Assembly: GCF_000283155.1 (NCBI RefSeq)
Contig: NW_004454262.1
Span: 2,276,013-2,340,012, forward strand
From: Ceratotherium simum simum
Taxonomy: Eukaryota > Chordata > Mammalia > Perissodactyla > Rhinocerotidae
DNA: 64,000 bases
Reading direction: 5' to 3'
Numbering within the stretch: the stretch's first letter is position 1; every line of letters begins with the position of its first letter. The notes beneath the pieces were generated by a model that worked only from the letters and a program-made list of their open reading frames with translations, searched no databases and was not told where the DNA came from. Of the stretch, positions 22,970-34,619 are shown piece by piece. A program made the position numbers and the translations under genes.

Positions 22970-24280
22970 GACTACACCCAGCGAATGCTCAGCTGAGCTG
23001 CACGTGCACTAGTTCACCTGTGACCCTGCCTCCTGCCCAGCACCACACTCTCCACTCTCTCTCTGGAATGAATAACAGCAAGGTATGAAAATGGAGCTTG
23101 CACTAGATGAAGAGACAGCCACGCTGGAGAGCAGCCTTTTGTGACCAACAAGCTGACACTCAGGTGATGCAGAGTTCCATAACGCCCATTTACTGAGAAA
23201 AAATGACAGAAAGAAATGATTTCATTGATTAGAGAGGAGGGCCTGGACCATCATGGGGCCATCCTCCCCATCCATCTCTTGGAAGTTCTAATTCTTCCTC
23301 CTTCCTTGGGGACTGGGCCAGCTCCAGGGGCTCACAAATACCCACATTGCCTCAGAAAATCACAGCCTAACCATTTATGCCAACAGAGGATAAGGACAGG
23401 CAACACCATCATCATTTGAAATCATATATCAAACACTGTATAGAATACTGTACAGAAGAATTATAGATAATTCCTACAGAAAAATGGTTTAATAGTGACC
23501 ATGGATATACAATATATAAAACTATGCTTTATGAAAGAGTAGCATAGTTTAATGGGACAGGATATACAGAAAGGAGTCATGGAAACCTAATTTTGGGGAC
23601 AGGCATCCTAGGTCAGGATGAGGAACCATTAGGCCTGGAAGTGAAATAAACAGAGCCTGAGCTTAGACAAGTGTCCCTGGCAAGGTATGCAAAACAAATC
23701 AGAGAGAAAAGAAAGTAGAACTCAGAAGTAGAACTGTGGAAAGGTAGAAAAATACACAAGAAATTCTAAAGATAAAACTGACAAATATTTGGCTAAGGAA
23801 CGACAAAGGAACATTTTTGTATAGACTGTAGATATCAATAAATTGTTAAACACCACTTCTGCAAAAGTCTGATTTTTTTAGCTGAAACAGAAAATTCAGT
23901 CTTAGCCTCAAAACAACAGTCATTAAAATTATCCACCCAGCAAAACACAGGACAGAGAAACTGCAACCATAAAGAAGCTGTTTAACTCTCGTATTTACCA
24001 TAGAAGGTTCTGAGACATGGACAAGCTAAATGAGTCCAGGTGTCTTTAAGACAAATGCATGTGATCACACTTTTAGCTTGAACCTACAAACACACTCATT
24101 CCCTCACAAAGTTGACAGGTTATAAATCAACAAACTGCTAAGTGACATGTCACTAAACTCTCCAGATCTGTTGTTAGGATAAGTTTAAAGAAACCACCCA
24201 CCCTCAGAGTTAGACATTGTCTTCTTATTGGCTCATCATAAAAAAGTTAACATCTGCATAGTTTTTATAATTTAATAATA
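22970..24280. other. No gene recognised
   Basis: The part at 22,970-23,400 is richer in GC and may be unique sequence or an old unnamed repeat. From 23,420 on it is AT-rich with no supported feature. Confidence 0.5.
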
Positions 24281-24284
24281 ATAT

Positions 24285-24465
24285 AAACTATTTATTGAGT
24301 GCTTACTATATCCCAGGCACTACACTCTTTTCATGCCTTATATCATTTATCACTGAGACACAGAGAATTAAATGAATTGCCCGAGGTTACACAGCTTTTA
24401 AGTAGCAAAGCCAGGATCCAAATCCACACTTGCCTACTCCAGAGGCAGAGTTCAAAGCACGAAGC
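24285..24465 (-). mobile_element. MIR SINE, first of a tandem pair
   Basis: Reverse-complement MIR: 'ttattgagtgcttactatat', 'cccaggcactacactctttt', 'ttgcccgaggttacacagct', 'aagccaggatccaaatcc'. Confidence 0.85.
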
Positions 24466-24469
24466 AATG

Positions 24470-24598
24470 TCTCTTCACACATTATCTCTCTTAATTTAAT
24501 CCTCTTAAAAATCCTTTGTGGCAGTCATTATTATCACCATTTTACAGGTGAGAACCATGAGACTCAGAAAAGTTAAGTATCAAATTCAACAAGAGTCC
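24470..24598 (-). mobile_element. MIR SINE, second of a tandem pair
   Basis: A second partial MIR in the same orientation: 'tctcttaatttaatcctctt', 'cattattatcaccattttac', 'aggtgagaaccatgagactc'. It ends before the promoter half. Confidence 0.75.
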
Positions 24599-24892
24599 AC
24601 TATGAAGATCTAATCGGAGTTGTCTGAGTCCCGGAGCAATGCTGCTCCACCAGCTGGTATGGGGGTTACTCTGATTAGGAGCATTCTCAGTATTTCCAAA
24701 ACATACCAATATTTTCTCGGAAAGAAAGCAGAACATTTGAAATACAGCATAGCTGACAGCACTAAAGATGCACACATGCGCACGTGTACACGCAAACACA
24801 CACTAAGGTGGCAGCTTAGTAAAGGTGATAGTGGTACGGGAAGTGTCTACACTTTGGCTTCCCACTATCAGTTAATGATATGTCAGTCTATG

Positions 24893-24945
24893 TGGGTGTG
24901 TGTGTGTAGATATATATAGCTATATATCTATAGATATAGACAAAT
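24893..24945. repeat. TG/TA compound simple repeat
   Basis: A GTGTGTGT tract runs into 'agatatatatagctatatat' and 'ctatagatatagac', partly self-complementary. Confidence 0.8.
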
Positions 24946-24949
24946 ATGT

Positions 24950-26750
24950 AGATATTTGGTTTCAAAAAGGAATGGGTAATCACATGGACTAGCTGTGATT
25001 TCTGGAAATCCATGGAAGAATTATCATCTGTTATTATAAAACATAATCATCTTGATAAAGAAAACATTAAGCATTTACAATGGCATTAAACAAGGGCTGC
25101 ATCATTCAACTTCGACTTTCCAGGTTATTCTCTAGGATCTCAGAGACAACATCAATCTAGAGAACAATCATATACATTTTGCTAACTAAATAAAGACCTT
25201 TTGTGTTATCTTAATGTTATTTTTCTAAAAGAATTATTCCTCTTAGTTAATTCTCAGTTATTCCCTAACTTGCAGCCCTACCCACAATTCATCTCTCCTT
25301 TTTAAGGCACCACTATTCATTTTGAAGAGAGGAAGTATAGCGTCACAAAAGTAAACTCAGAAACACTGCAAGGTGTTTTTTTTAAATCTGGAACACAAGC
25401 CCAAAGGTAATTATTACCTGTCCGACTACTTCCATAAACTATCATTGCCATTATGAAGATTGTTTGTCAATACTGTTTTAAACAAAATGCATTCTGGAAG
25501 TAAATTATCTTCTGCTCACAACACAAGCAGAGATAATTTATCCACACTCTTCAGGAAAACAGCCAGAACCAACTCAAATCCTGACCTTGAATGACAGATG
25601 TGAGTTCAACCAGGTACAAAGTTTGCAATCACAGCCACAGGTTCATATAAACAGAAATCAGTATTTCCCAAATCCTATGATTAGGTCAGGAAATCTCAAA
25701 TCCCTGAACCAACTGATTAATACAACTACGATGGGTTCAGAAAACGAAGCGAGGGGGGTGGTTGGAAGTGTCCGTGTGAGAAGGGCTATACTTAAACATA
25801 ATTTGCCCTTTTCCTTCCATGCCTTTGGAGAAAGTGTGATGGAAGACATTGCCCAGATAGTGGCCTCTGTGTTTTGGCAAAGCTCTAGGTTATCACTTAT
25901 GTATCCTTCTGGCACTTTGATCTTAGTCATGCTGACAAAGAAAATGAAAGGAGCAAGCCAGGCAAACCCCTAGCGCATGGTGATCGTGACGGATGAACAC
26001 AGGTTTGAACACAGAGGTTGAATGCCTCGCAGGCATCACCAGGCCCTGTGCAATCTATTAGTAGTGTGAGTCCAGGTGCAGGGACTCGGCTCCAGACTCA
26101 CTAAGTGCAGCCCCGGCCGTTAACTGATTTAAGCATCGGGTAACTTATGAAAAAGCATGCAACGTGAACGTCAGTCAGGAAATGGTTACAAATTAGAAAA
26201 AGAAAGAGGAATCAAGGGCAGAGTAATGCCACAGTAATAAAAGCAACTTCCTCTTTTGCCTAATTTCAGAACCACAGAGTAGAATTTTCTCCATATGAAA
26301 TTCCTTACAAGTCACAGGCTGCGCTAAACCACTACCCGTCCCATTCAATGTATTCATAAGACAGCCACACAGAAACAGATGTTCCTGCTTTGCTATCATG
26401 CTGTTAAGGGAAAGTGTCAGTGTGACATGGGAAACAGCAACCTATGACCTCTCAAGAACCATTCTCAAGCACCTCATAGATGCTTTTTGTTCTCTAGACA
26501 ATGTGGATCCTTAAAGTTTGAGAAAGCTCTCCAAGACCACGTAGCTCAAGTTTAATGATTCTGATAAACTCTATAATTGACCTGAAAGTGGCCTCTCATA
26601 GCTTGTAAACCAGGTGTGATGCTGGCCTGTGAACGCTCATATATTCTAGTCTTTCTGTCGTCCCCAGGCTGGCTGACCGAGCACTGCTACCCGACCATGG
26701 AGCAGTTTCCTGGGCTGGGTCAGAATCATTTACCCTGTTATCTGTGTTCT
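24950..26750. other. No gene recognised
   Basis: Includes the 128-codon plus-strand frame at 25587-25973 and an overlapping 90-codon minus frame. Neither has a recognisable domain, and both strands being open points to chance. A higher-GC patch at 25,980-26,130 has several CpGs but no promoter elements I can identify. Confidence 0.5.
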
Positions 26751-26754
26751 CAAG

Positions 26755-26945
26755 ATTATTTTTACATGTCTGTATCATGGCACTCATCCTACCACACTGT
26801 AATCATCTGTATTTATGTCTGTCTCTCCAACTAGACCGTTACTTCTTGTAGACAGACAGTAAGTCTTCTACTGCCTCTCATCCACGTAACTTAGCACATA
26901 TGGTGTTCCATTGGTGCATGTTCAGTGAATGAATGAATATACTTC
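26755..26945 (+). mobile_element. L2 LINE 3' end
   Basis: L2 3' UTR order: 'accacactgtaatcatctgt', 'atttatgtctgtctctccaa', 'ctagaccgttacttcttg', then a worn tail ending in 'gttcagtgaatgaatgaata'. Confidence 0.85.
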
Positions 26946-26949
26946 AGTC

Positions 26950-28485
26950 TGAATTGTCAATATTTATTATTATGACTTCACACAATATATACTTATTTCT
27001 CTGTCTATTTTAGATTGTATACTTCCTCACGATTTAACTAAACTACTTCTCTGTTTACAAATGTTATGAGAGATAGCTTAAATATGTTTTAAAGCTATAT
27101 GTGAGTATAGGTTGAATGTGTTTATAGAGGTGATAATATTCCTGGTAGCATTCAGCCTAGATGTCAGTTCTTTCCGTCCAAAGAGATAGGATAATCTGAG
27201 GGAAAATAAACAGAACTTTGTATTCAGTAGAGCTGTCTTTTATACCAGACAGCAGCTTTTCAATGCAAAGGCCAGAACTCTCACTAAGGATTTAACCAAA
27301 GGGGGCTGGAGGGTGGGGAGAGGGGGGTGCTGTGTGGAGTGGGGAATAGGAGAGCAAGAAAGTTGTACATAATCCATGAAAACGAAAGTCGCCCAAGAGG
27401 ACAATCAAGAAAGGGTCCTAGGAGTACCCATTAGCCAAAGAGCATGCCCACTTGAATGCAGAGGGCCTGAGAGAAGCTTATGAGGGCCTCTGAGCAACAA
27501 GTCATTGCAAAGACACCCGACACTGCAGCCTGATGAAAGGATGGAGCAGGCTGTCTCAGGAGGAAAAAACTGCAGAAGAGACAAGAAAATGAAAGAGGCA
27601 AAATGAGTAAAAGAGAAAGCAAGAAGAAGGGAAAGTGCTACAATAAGACTCTCTAGCCAGATCAGGAGGGCTCTAGTAATATAGTAAACGGGTCCTGAGG
27701 AAAAAAAGGTAAAATGTATGTGAACTCGCAAAACATCTAGAGCACCTTGCAAGACAGCAAAAGTGAGTATGAGAGTAACAGGGAAAAGGAAAAGAACGAT
27801 GACTATTCTAGCTAGGGAGACATTCTAAGTGAATTGAAATTGGGGGCCAAGGAAAAGTATATTAGCATATTTGCATTTGTAATGTTCAAATAGTTATTTA
27901 GTAAATTTAGTCAATGTTTTCTCCATAGTGTATAATTACATAGTTCTCAAATAAATCTTTGTTGGTTATGAGTCTCAGGATAAGACCCCTGTAAGGATAT
28001 TGTTATTATAACAAATGTGAGGCAACAATAGCTGTCCTCCACCCAAGCAGGAATAAACAGTCCTTGATCGGATCTGCCTCTGCTGCTGCCTTCCTGTCTG
28101 AGAAGAAAAGAGGTGCAAGAGAGCAGAATCTGTCTCCAGAAGCAAATGTAACCTCGTAAAAGACTAGGTATTCAAGAGAAGATGAGATATAGACTGTTAG
28201 ATATCAGGAATACTTAGTACCACTAGTAACACATACAACACAAACACTCCCTCTTTATAAGAAGAAATACAACCAACAGCAGAAGAAAAGATATAAGACA
28301 TTGATATCCCATAAAACACTGGAAGACCCAAAGTCACAGATAAAATCCAGGAGGGTTTAAATTCACTCAGTGTGTCTCTTCATGAAGTGGTAGAGCCACT
28401 ACTAGAAATAAAATTTATGATTGTGGATAGTCATCCTGAACTATTGTTTGTAAATACTCCCAACTCTAGCCCTTGCCATCTATCT
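26950..28485. other. No gene recognised
   Basis: AT-rich at both ends, purine-rich in the middle (27,300-27,800, with a G-run cluster annotated separately). The 115-codon minus frame at 27405-27752 is hydrophobic only because it is the complement of purine-rich sequence, so it is not called. Confidence 0.5.
27301..27327 (+). other. Potential G-quadruplex motif
   Basis: Four G runs of 5, 3, 4 and 6 separated by loops of 5, 1 and 3 bases, which satisfies the G3+N1-7 rule. Isolated in an AT-rich region, with no gene promoter visible nearby. Confidence 0.8.
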
Positions 28486-28489
28486 TTTG

Positions 28490-29030
28490 TGACAAAGTCA
28501 GAGTAATTATCCTAAGAGATTAAGCCAATCATACCATCCTTGCTTAAAATCCTTGCTCTCCTAGTTGCCTTCCAGTACCTATAGAATGAATTCTGAACTG
28601 CTTAGGATAGTATTGAATGTTTCTCAGAATCAGATGCCAATCTACTTTTCCAGTTTTATCTTCTACCACTTTCCTCCTCCCTCATCCTTTTTTTCCACTA
28701 CACTAGACTCTTCAACATTCTAGGAACAAATATGTATGTCCAGATGCTCATACTGCCTCTTAATGCTACCCCCACACTTATAATTCACTTTCCACAACTC
28801 ACACCAAAATCCTACTTATCTTTCAAGGCCGTACACAAACGTCTTTTTCTCAATGAATCTTTCCTCAATCCTCTCAGCCACAATAATTGTTCTTGCCTAT
28901 ATATTCTAATTGTATTATGTTAATGCATAATTGCATCACCATTGAAAACTGACATACTAGAGAGTTGTGAGTGTGCAAATTTCCAACTGGATAGTAAATT
29001 CCTCAGGCAGAGGTACACCGTCTTATCTTC
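28490..29030 (+). mobile_element. L2 LINE fragment
   Basis: Collinear with L2: 'ccttgctctcctagttgcct', 'tatctttcaaggccgtacac', 'caatgaatctttcctcaatc', 'ggatagtaaattcctcaggc'. Many changes; frames closed. Confidence 0.8.
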
Positions 29031-29165
29031 ATGTTTTCCTCCTAAACAAAATTTCAGCCAGATGCTTGTATTTCTTTAATGCTTACTCTAATTTCATACT
29101 CAATTTAAATTTAGTGACCATTCCGAGGCTTATAGGTGTTTGTTCTTAGTTATTACAAAAAAAGA

Positions 29166-29242
29166 GTTCTAGAATGCAATATTTTAGAATTTTTAGAATT
29201 TGCAATAATATTTTAGTTCTTTTAGAATGCAATAATATTTTC
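29166..29242 (+). repeat. Short AT-rich tandem repeat
   Basis: Three imperfect copies of a unit close to TTTTAGAATTTGCAATAATA, beginning at about 29,167, 29,190 and 29,219. The second and third are nearly identical apart from one or two bases. Too short to be a classical minisatellite. Confidence 0.75.
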
Positions 29243-30102
29243 TATCCATAATTCATTAATCAAGTCTATAGAAAGCTAGATTATCAGACTAAATATTCCA
29301 TAAAAGTCCAAGCAATAAAGTGAAAGTGAATGTCATATTCACAAAGGGCAGCATCTATGTCATTAATTAAATGGAACAATTTCGTCACAGAACTTCACAC
29401 CAGGGCAAGCACAAGAGTGCCCAAAATGATTTGGTATCTATCATATATGACCTGGATTGGTAACTATATGTTTACATGTAGAAATAGTGTCTCTTGTACA
29501 TCATTGTACTCTCAAACATGACCATTGCAATAATCTACACAAAGTGCTCAATAATAGGTGTCAATTGATGGAAAGATTGAGAAACTTACTATTTATATTT
29601 AAATTGTCCTGTGAGCTATAAATTTTCAAAGTTGATAGAAACTATACAACATAATTTCTTTAGGTTTTAGACTATTGAACTGAAAATAGTCTAACAACCC
29701 ACAGTAAGTTTACTAACAAGTCAAATCACTTTATATTTGATTATATCTATACACAAAAACATAAAATATGATTATTCCCTTCAAGAAGCTGATAGCTTAT
29801 TTGGAGGACTAAAATTAATACATGTGAAAAAGTAAAGAATATACGACTATAAAACTGAGGTCACTAAATTAGATCTATTTTAGAGCTGTAGAAAACATAG
29901 TATTAGAAGGTGAAAATGAGGCAAAATAGTTGAGTTGATGTGATAAGGAAAATAAAAATTCACCTACAAGTCTTTTTTAAAAGAATAATTAGACATGTGC
30001 AAAGCTACATGTACAAAGTTGTATCTCAGCATAAAATGGAAATACTCTTGGTACCTAATACTGAATTAGTTAAAAAATTATGGCAAATACTATGAAATGT
30101 TT
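29243..30102. other. No gene recognised
   Basis: AT-rich. A phrase at 29,770-29,810 ('cccttcaagaagctgatagc') might be a remnant of L2 in reverse orientation, but it is too short to call. Confidence 0.5.
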
Positions 30103-30117
30103 AAAAACAATCCTTTC

Positions 30118-30365
30118 GGGGCTGGCCCCATGGCCAAGTGGTTAAAGTTTGGCGTGCTCTGCTTCAGCGGCCCGGGTTCGCAGGTTCAGTTCCTGGGCGC
30201 GGACCTACTCCACCCATCAGCCATGCTGTGGAGGCGTCCCACATACAAAATAGAGGAAGACTGGCATAGATATTAGCTCAAGGCTAATCTTCCTCAAGTC
30301 AAAAAAGAGGAAGATTGCCAACAGATGTTAGCTGAGGGCGAATCTTCCTCACCAAAAAAACAACA
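30118..30365 (+). mobile_element. ERE-type tRNA-derived SINE (short body type)
   Basis: Starts GGGGCTGGCCCCATGGCC, with tRNA-like A-box ('ggccaagtggttaaag') and B-box ('gggttcgcaggttc') areas. The body with 'cccacatacaaaatagagg' follows, then two 'gatgttagct'-like units and an A/CAA tail. A perfect 15-bp duplication AAAAACAATCCTTTC sits at 30103-30117 and 30366-30380, after a TTT/AAAAA insertion site. It has more internal changes than the other copies, so it is probably older. Confidence 0.95.
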
Positions 30366-30786
30366 AAAAACAATCCTTTCATAGGTATATGTGTGTGTGA
30401 ACGTAAAAGGATAATATATCACAATGAGTATTATGTATAATATTTGATAAAACTAATTAAACACATAAAAGTCTAAAAAGCTATAAAGAGAGGTTATCTC
30501 TGATCCTTGAATTAAGGAAAACATTTATTTCTTTCTTTTGCTTATCTCTATTATCTGCATTTTTTATGATAAACATGTATTTCTTTTATAGTAAGAAAAA
30601 CAAACACTGACAGATTTTCTTTGTACCTCAGAGCAATCTGGCACTCAAAGTCGGCATTTCCTTCTCTTCTCTCTGTCCAAGAGAAGATCCAATAAGGTTA
30701 AGTCCATGAAAGAGTTCTGAAATGAATGAAATGCTCTACTAAAAAGAAAAAAAGAAGACACAGCCCTTATAACTTCTTAAGGAAGG

Positions 30787-31235
30787 TATGATGGTTAATT
30801 TTATGCATCAACTTTACTGGGCCACAAGGTGCCCAGATATTTGGTCGAAGATTTTAATTTGAGTTTGTCTATGGGGATGTTTTTGGATGATAATAATATT
30901 TGAATCCATAGACTGAATAAAGCAGATCAGCCTCCCTAATGTGGATGGCTCTCATCCAATCAACTGAATACCTGAATAGAACAAAAAGGCTGAGTAAGTG
31001 GGAACTTCGCCTGTCTAACTGTTTGAGCTGCAACATTGGTCTCCCGCCCTCGGACTAGAACTTACTTACACCATTGGCTCTCCTGGTTCTCAGGCCTTCA
31101 GACTCAGACCAGAACTACACCACTGGCTTTCCTGGGTTTCCAGCTTGCCTATTACAGACCTTAAGACTTCTTAGCTTCCACAATCATGTGAGCTAATTAC
31201 ATATATGAGAACCCTGGAGAACCTTGACTAATACA
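30787..31235 (+). mobile_element. Solo LTR of an old endogenous retrovirus (ERVL type, MLT2-like)
   Basis: About 450 bases starting at the 'tgatggttaattttatgcat' phrase and ending 'ccttgactaataca', with an interior 'gatggctctcatccaatcaa' and 'agaacaaaaaggctgag', all typical of a widespread mammalian LTR. A 5-base repeat GAAGG lies at 30782-30786 and 31236-31240, the duplication size expected for ERVL. No internal retroviral sequence is next to it, so it is a solo LTR. The family name is my best guess. Confidence 0.75.
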
Positions 31236-31419
31236 GAAGGGATTCTTGATAAGAAATACGTCTAAAGAAGGTTAATTTTATAGTGGTGTACAGGATGGAC
31301 TAGAGTTGGGGGAGGCCAGAGGCTAAGAATCCACCCAGAAAGAAGCTGCAAAAATTGGGCAAAGAGGATGAAGGGATGGCCTGGGATAGAGCCACTGGCA
31401 AAGGGCAGTTTATGGTGCT

Positions 31420-31598
31420 CAGAGAATCAACAGGACTGAGTTCTAATTCCAGCTGAGCTATTATGCCCCAGAGCAAGTCAGTCATTTCCCTTCTCTAAAC
31501 CTCTGATTCTTTATCTATAAAATGAGTTGTTTAGACCAGAAATCCTCCAAGGTCCTTTTCTGTTCTATAAATCGAAGATTCTATTATCAATAGGAAAT
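31420..31598 (+). mobile_element. MIR SINE
   Basis: MIR order: 'aggactgagttctaattcc', 'cagagcaagtcagtcatttc', 'ctctaaacctctgattcttt', 'atctataaaatgagttg'. Confidence 0.85.
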
Positions 31599-31599
31599 A

Positions 31600-34500
31600 A
31601 TACTTAGATGCTTTTATTCAAACTGTGAATATATTGGCTTAACTTTGTTCTTATACCACACTGAATGTTCCATCAGTGCTCAATAAATAATACGTTAAGC
31701 ATGCCCTTTGGACATCATGGTTTAATTGGAAGGCCTGGAAATGCCCTGCCTTTTGGCAAAGTCCTTGCAATATCAATTACTTCATTAACTTTGCAAACAT
31801 ATAATGGAAAAATAGGCACATTACTTCAAAATAGGTCTGTTTTAATCTAATTCTCTTAATCACGGAAAAAGTTAATTTATGAGAATAACACATTTCATAT
31901 AAGACAATTTATTTATAATGAAACATTAAGTAACTTCAGCACTTGATGCAATGTGAAGATATTGCACAGGGGTTAAGTGAGGTTCCAGTAGACCAGACAG
32001 CCATGCCAGTTTGATAGGTGTGCATTCCCTTCCCCTAGATCTGCTATACATAATGGTCACCCATACCAGAGTCAAAGCCAGTCTAGGAGGAAAGAGCCTT
32101 GTTAACTTTATTCCAAATAAAAATCTCATGTCAAAGTTGAGAGACACTTGAGTACTGGACTTGAAGATTACCTTCTTGGATGTTGAAATTCATATGATCC
32201 ACATCATATATGATTCTGGTTTTATAGATACATGTGGCTAAGCCCATCTGATCAAATTAAGGCAATCTTACAAACAAATTACTAGGCCATAAAAGATATA
32301 ATAAGCCCACAGAGAATGTATTTCCTCACCCACATTCAATGCCATCTTCATCTCAATCGTATAGTTCTCTGGGTATTTCCTGAGTCAGAAGTTTAAAAGG
32401 ACACACCCATGATTCTTCTGTGGCTAGCACACTTAGTTATTCTCTGTATGCCTGTAAAAATCAATAGAAAAAAAGAAAGAAAAAAGGACAGCACACTAAA
32501 TCTCTTTTCAGCCTGTTCTCTGATCTCATAGAACCTGGACAAATGGACCGGCTCTTACTTCATAAAATTCTTTTCCTTCCTTTGTCTTGTTCTTTTTACA
32601 ACTAAACCTTGATCTAACAGCATTTAATGTCCTGAAGCTTTCAGGTAAGGCCATATTTTACATCATATTTTATTTCTGGTCTTGGCAGTAAACTTGGAAT
32701 TAGCTATTAAATCTGGATTTCTCATCTAGTCAACTCCAAGAAAAAGTACAATAGAGAAAGAAAGAAAGAGCCAGAGACCTTGACCAACAGGAACTATATT
32801 AAACCAGAAGAAAAGTATTCCACTTGTGCTCCAATAGGAAAGAAAAAAGAGAGGCTTAACATTTCCATCATCAAATGAGGACTTCTTCCAGTGGAGGGGC
32901 TCCATGGGAAACCTTTACTGACTTTTATCCAAGAATACAGAATATGTCATGACTCCTTTCAACTTTCCTCCTCAGTCCATGCTATTAATTGAGGTTTATG
33001 AGCTATAACCTATTATCTCTAAAGAGGGAGAAAAAGAAGAATTTGTTCCAAAAATATCTGGTTCTCCATCCCCACCTGCCTTCATTTATAAAAGAAGCCA
33101 TCTAAATCTCTCAGGCTATTTTTCCACAGGCTTGTTTATAATGTGGTAATGATTATGCTAATACCAGCTGGGAATACATCTACGTGGACATGTTGTGTGA
33201 GTGTTTTGGGGTGGGGGAAGACTGTATAAGTGCATGAGGAGAACTATTCAATAAAATTATAGTACATGTGTAGCCCTCTTTCCATATTTACTAGTTTGCT
33301 GTAAGCTCCTTCTCAAATGGGAAATAGACCATGTTTCCTTTGCAGAGGGAGAGTTATTGAATAACGAAGACCATGTGTTCTACTATGTCTTATTCATCTG
33401 AGTACTCTGCAGCTATTTTCTAAACCAAATTAATAACAGTATACTAAACTTATTTCCTCTGTGAAAACTCCTGGCTACTAACAGTGTCAGTATATGCACC
33501 TCACTGTCCCCAAGAACACAGGTAATCACTAGGTAACCAAGTCCATGATGGCATCTGAGTGAGAAGAATGTAGCTTTCACGGTATGCAAGGGAAAATGGA
33601 CACCCTCTAATTAAATGATATTGTTTACACAAGCAGTAGAGTATTACATCACTTTCCCTACAAAGAGGAGAATGTGAAATTTCAGAAAAGACAGATAGCT
33701 ATTTAATGTGTAACTTGTCACCACGGTTAGCTTCAGCATAATAAAATGCACATGGAAAAGCCCTTGCAGCAAGCCCGTTGCACAGCAGATTCTTCCTTCG
33801 TCTGGGTCAGAGGGTGTGTATGTCTCTGAAGGAAATGATATCTCTCCTTTGCTCACACACCCACTCACTGCACTGCACGGTGAGCTTCAAATAGCATTTC
33901 TGAGATGTGTCTGCTGGATGCTGGGGGCACACAAGAGGCTGGCAGCAAGCCTCCTGTGTGGTTGGGGAAGAAGGAAGTGTCTCTTTCCTCCAGATCAAGA
34001 AAATGCGCATCCACATGACAGCTCAACACAGGAGAACCCGGTGTGTATAGAAACTGCTCTTCTTTATTTTTCCCCCCAGAGCCAAATAAATTGCAGGCAA
34101 AGACAATGCAATTCTGGTGGCAAACTGATCTCAAAAGGCATTTCTAATTTTTCTACTCCTTTATTCCAAACTACAGTACTTCCTTACCAAGTATGATTTT
34201 TGCCACATCAATATGAGGGCATTTTTCTGTACCCATACTTGGAAGCAAATAACTCCTGTTCTGTCAACAAAGCTTTCAATGAATGTTGCCAGTGATGGAG
34301 GTTTTGTAACATGCTCATATTTCAAATATGGTACTTTTGTTCCCAATCCAATATATAGGCATATATGTTTATTATTAAAATGTACTCTATAAAATTCCTA
34401 TTGGGGGGATTTTAGTTCCATTTGGACATCACAACTAAAACATTCTATTTATTCCACAGCATGTTCACTCTCTCCAAGCAAAAATTCTTTCTGGTGTTTC

Positions 34501-34610
34501 TGATGTAAACTTAAAAAGTTAATTATAATTCACACATGAAGAATCTTTTTAACAGTTGGAATCAGAAGTAGCAAGAGTTAACGGTCCAGTCCAGCAGATA
34601 AACTTTTGCA
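31600..34610. other. No gene recognised
   Basis: About 3 kb without a repeat I can name. It contains short purine simple-sequence patches near 32,463-32,487 and 32,755-32,772. A 126-codon plus frame at 33816-34196 and two overlapping minus frames occupy the same GC-richer patch (33,780-34,130); with several frames open at once and no motif, none is called. This region lies downstream of the candidate minus-strand exon and could be intergenic. Confidence 0.5.
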
Positions 34611-34619
34611 GGTTTCCAT

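Noticed and set aside
25587..25973. 128-codon plus-strand open frame
   Set aside because: No recognisable domain, no splice or promoter context, and the opposite strand is also open over the same bases, which suggests chance.
25980..26130. CpG-island-like promoter
   Set aside because: Only a modest local rise in CpG over about 150 bases, too short and without recognisable promoter elements.
27405..27752. 115-codon minus-strand frame with hydrophobic segments (membrane protein?)
   Set aside because: It is the complement of purine-rich low-complexity DNA; Leu, Phe and Ser runs are expected from composition.
33816..34196. 126-codon plus frame and two overlapping minus frames
   Set aside because: Three frames open at once, no motif, and the position is just past the candidate polyadenylation site.
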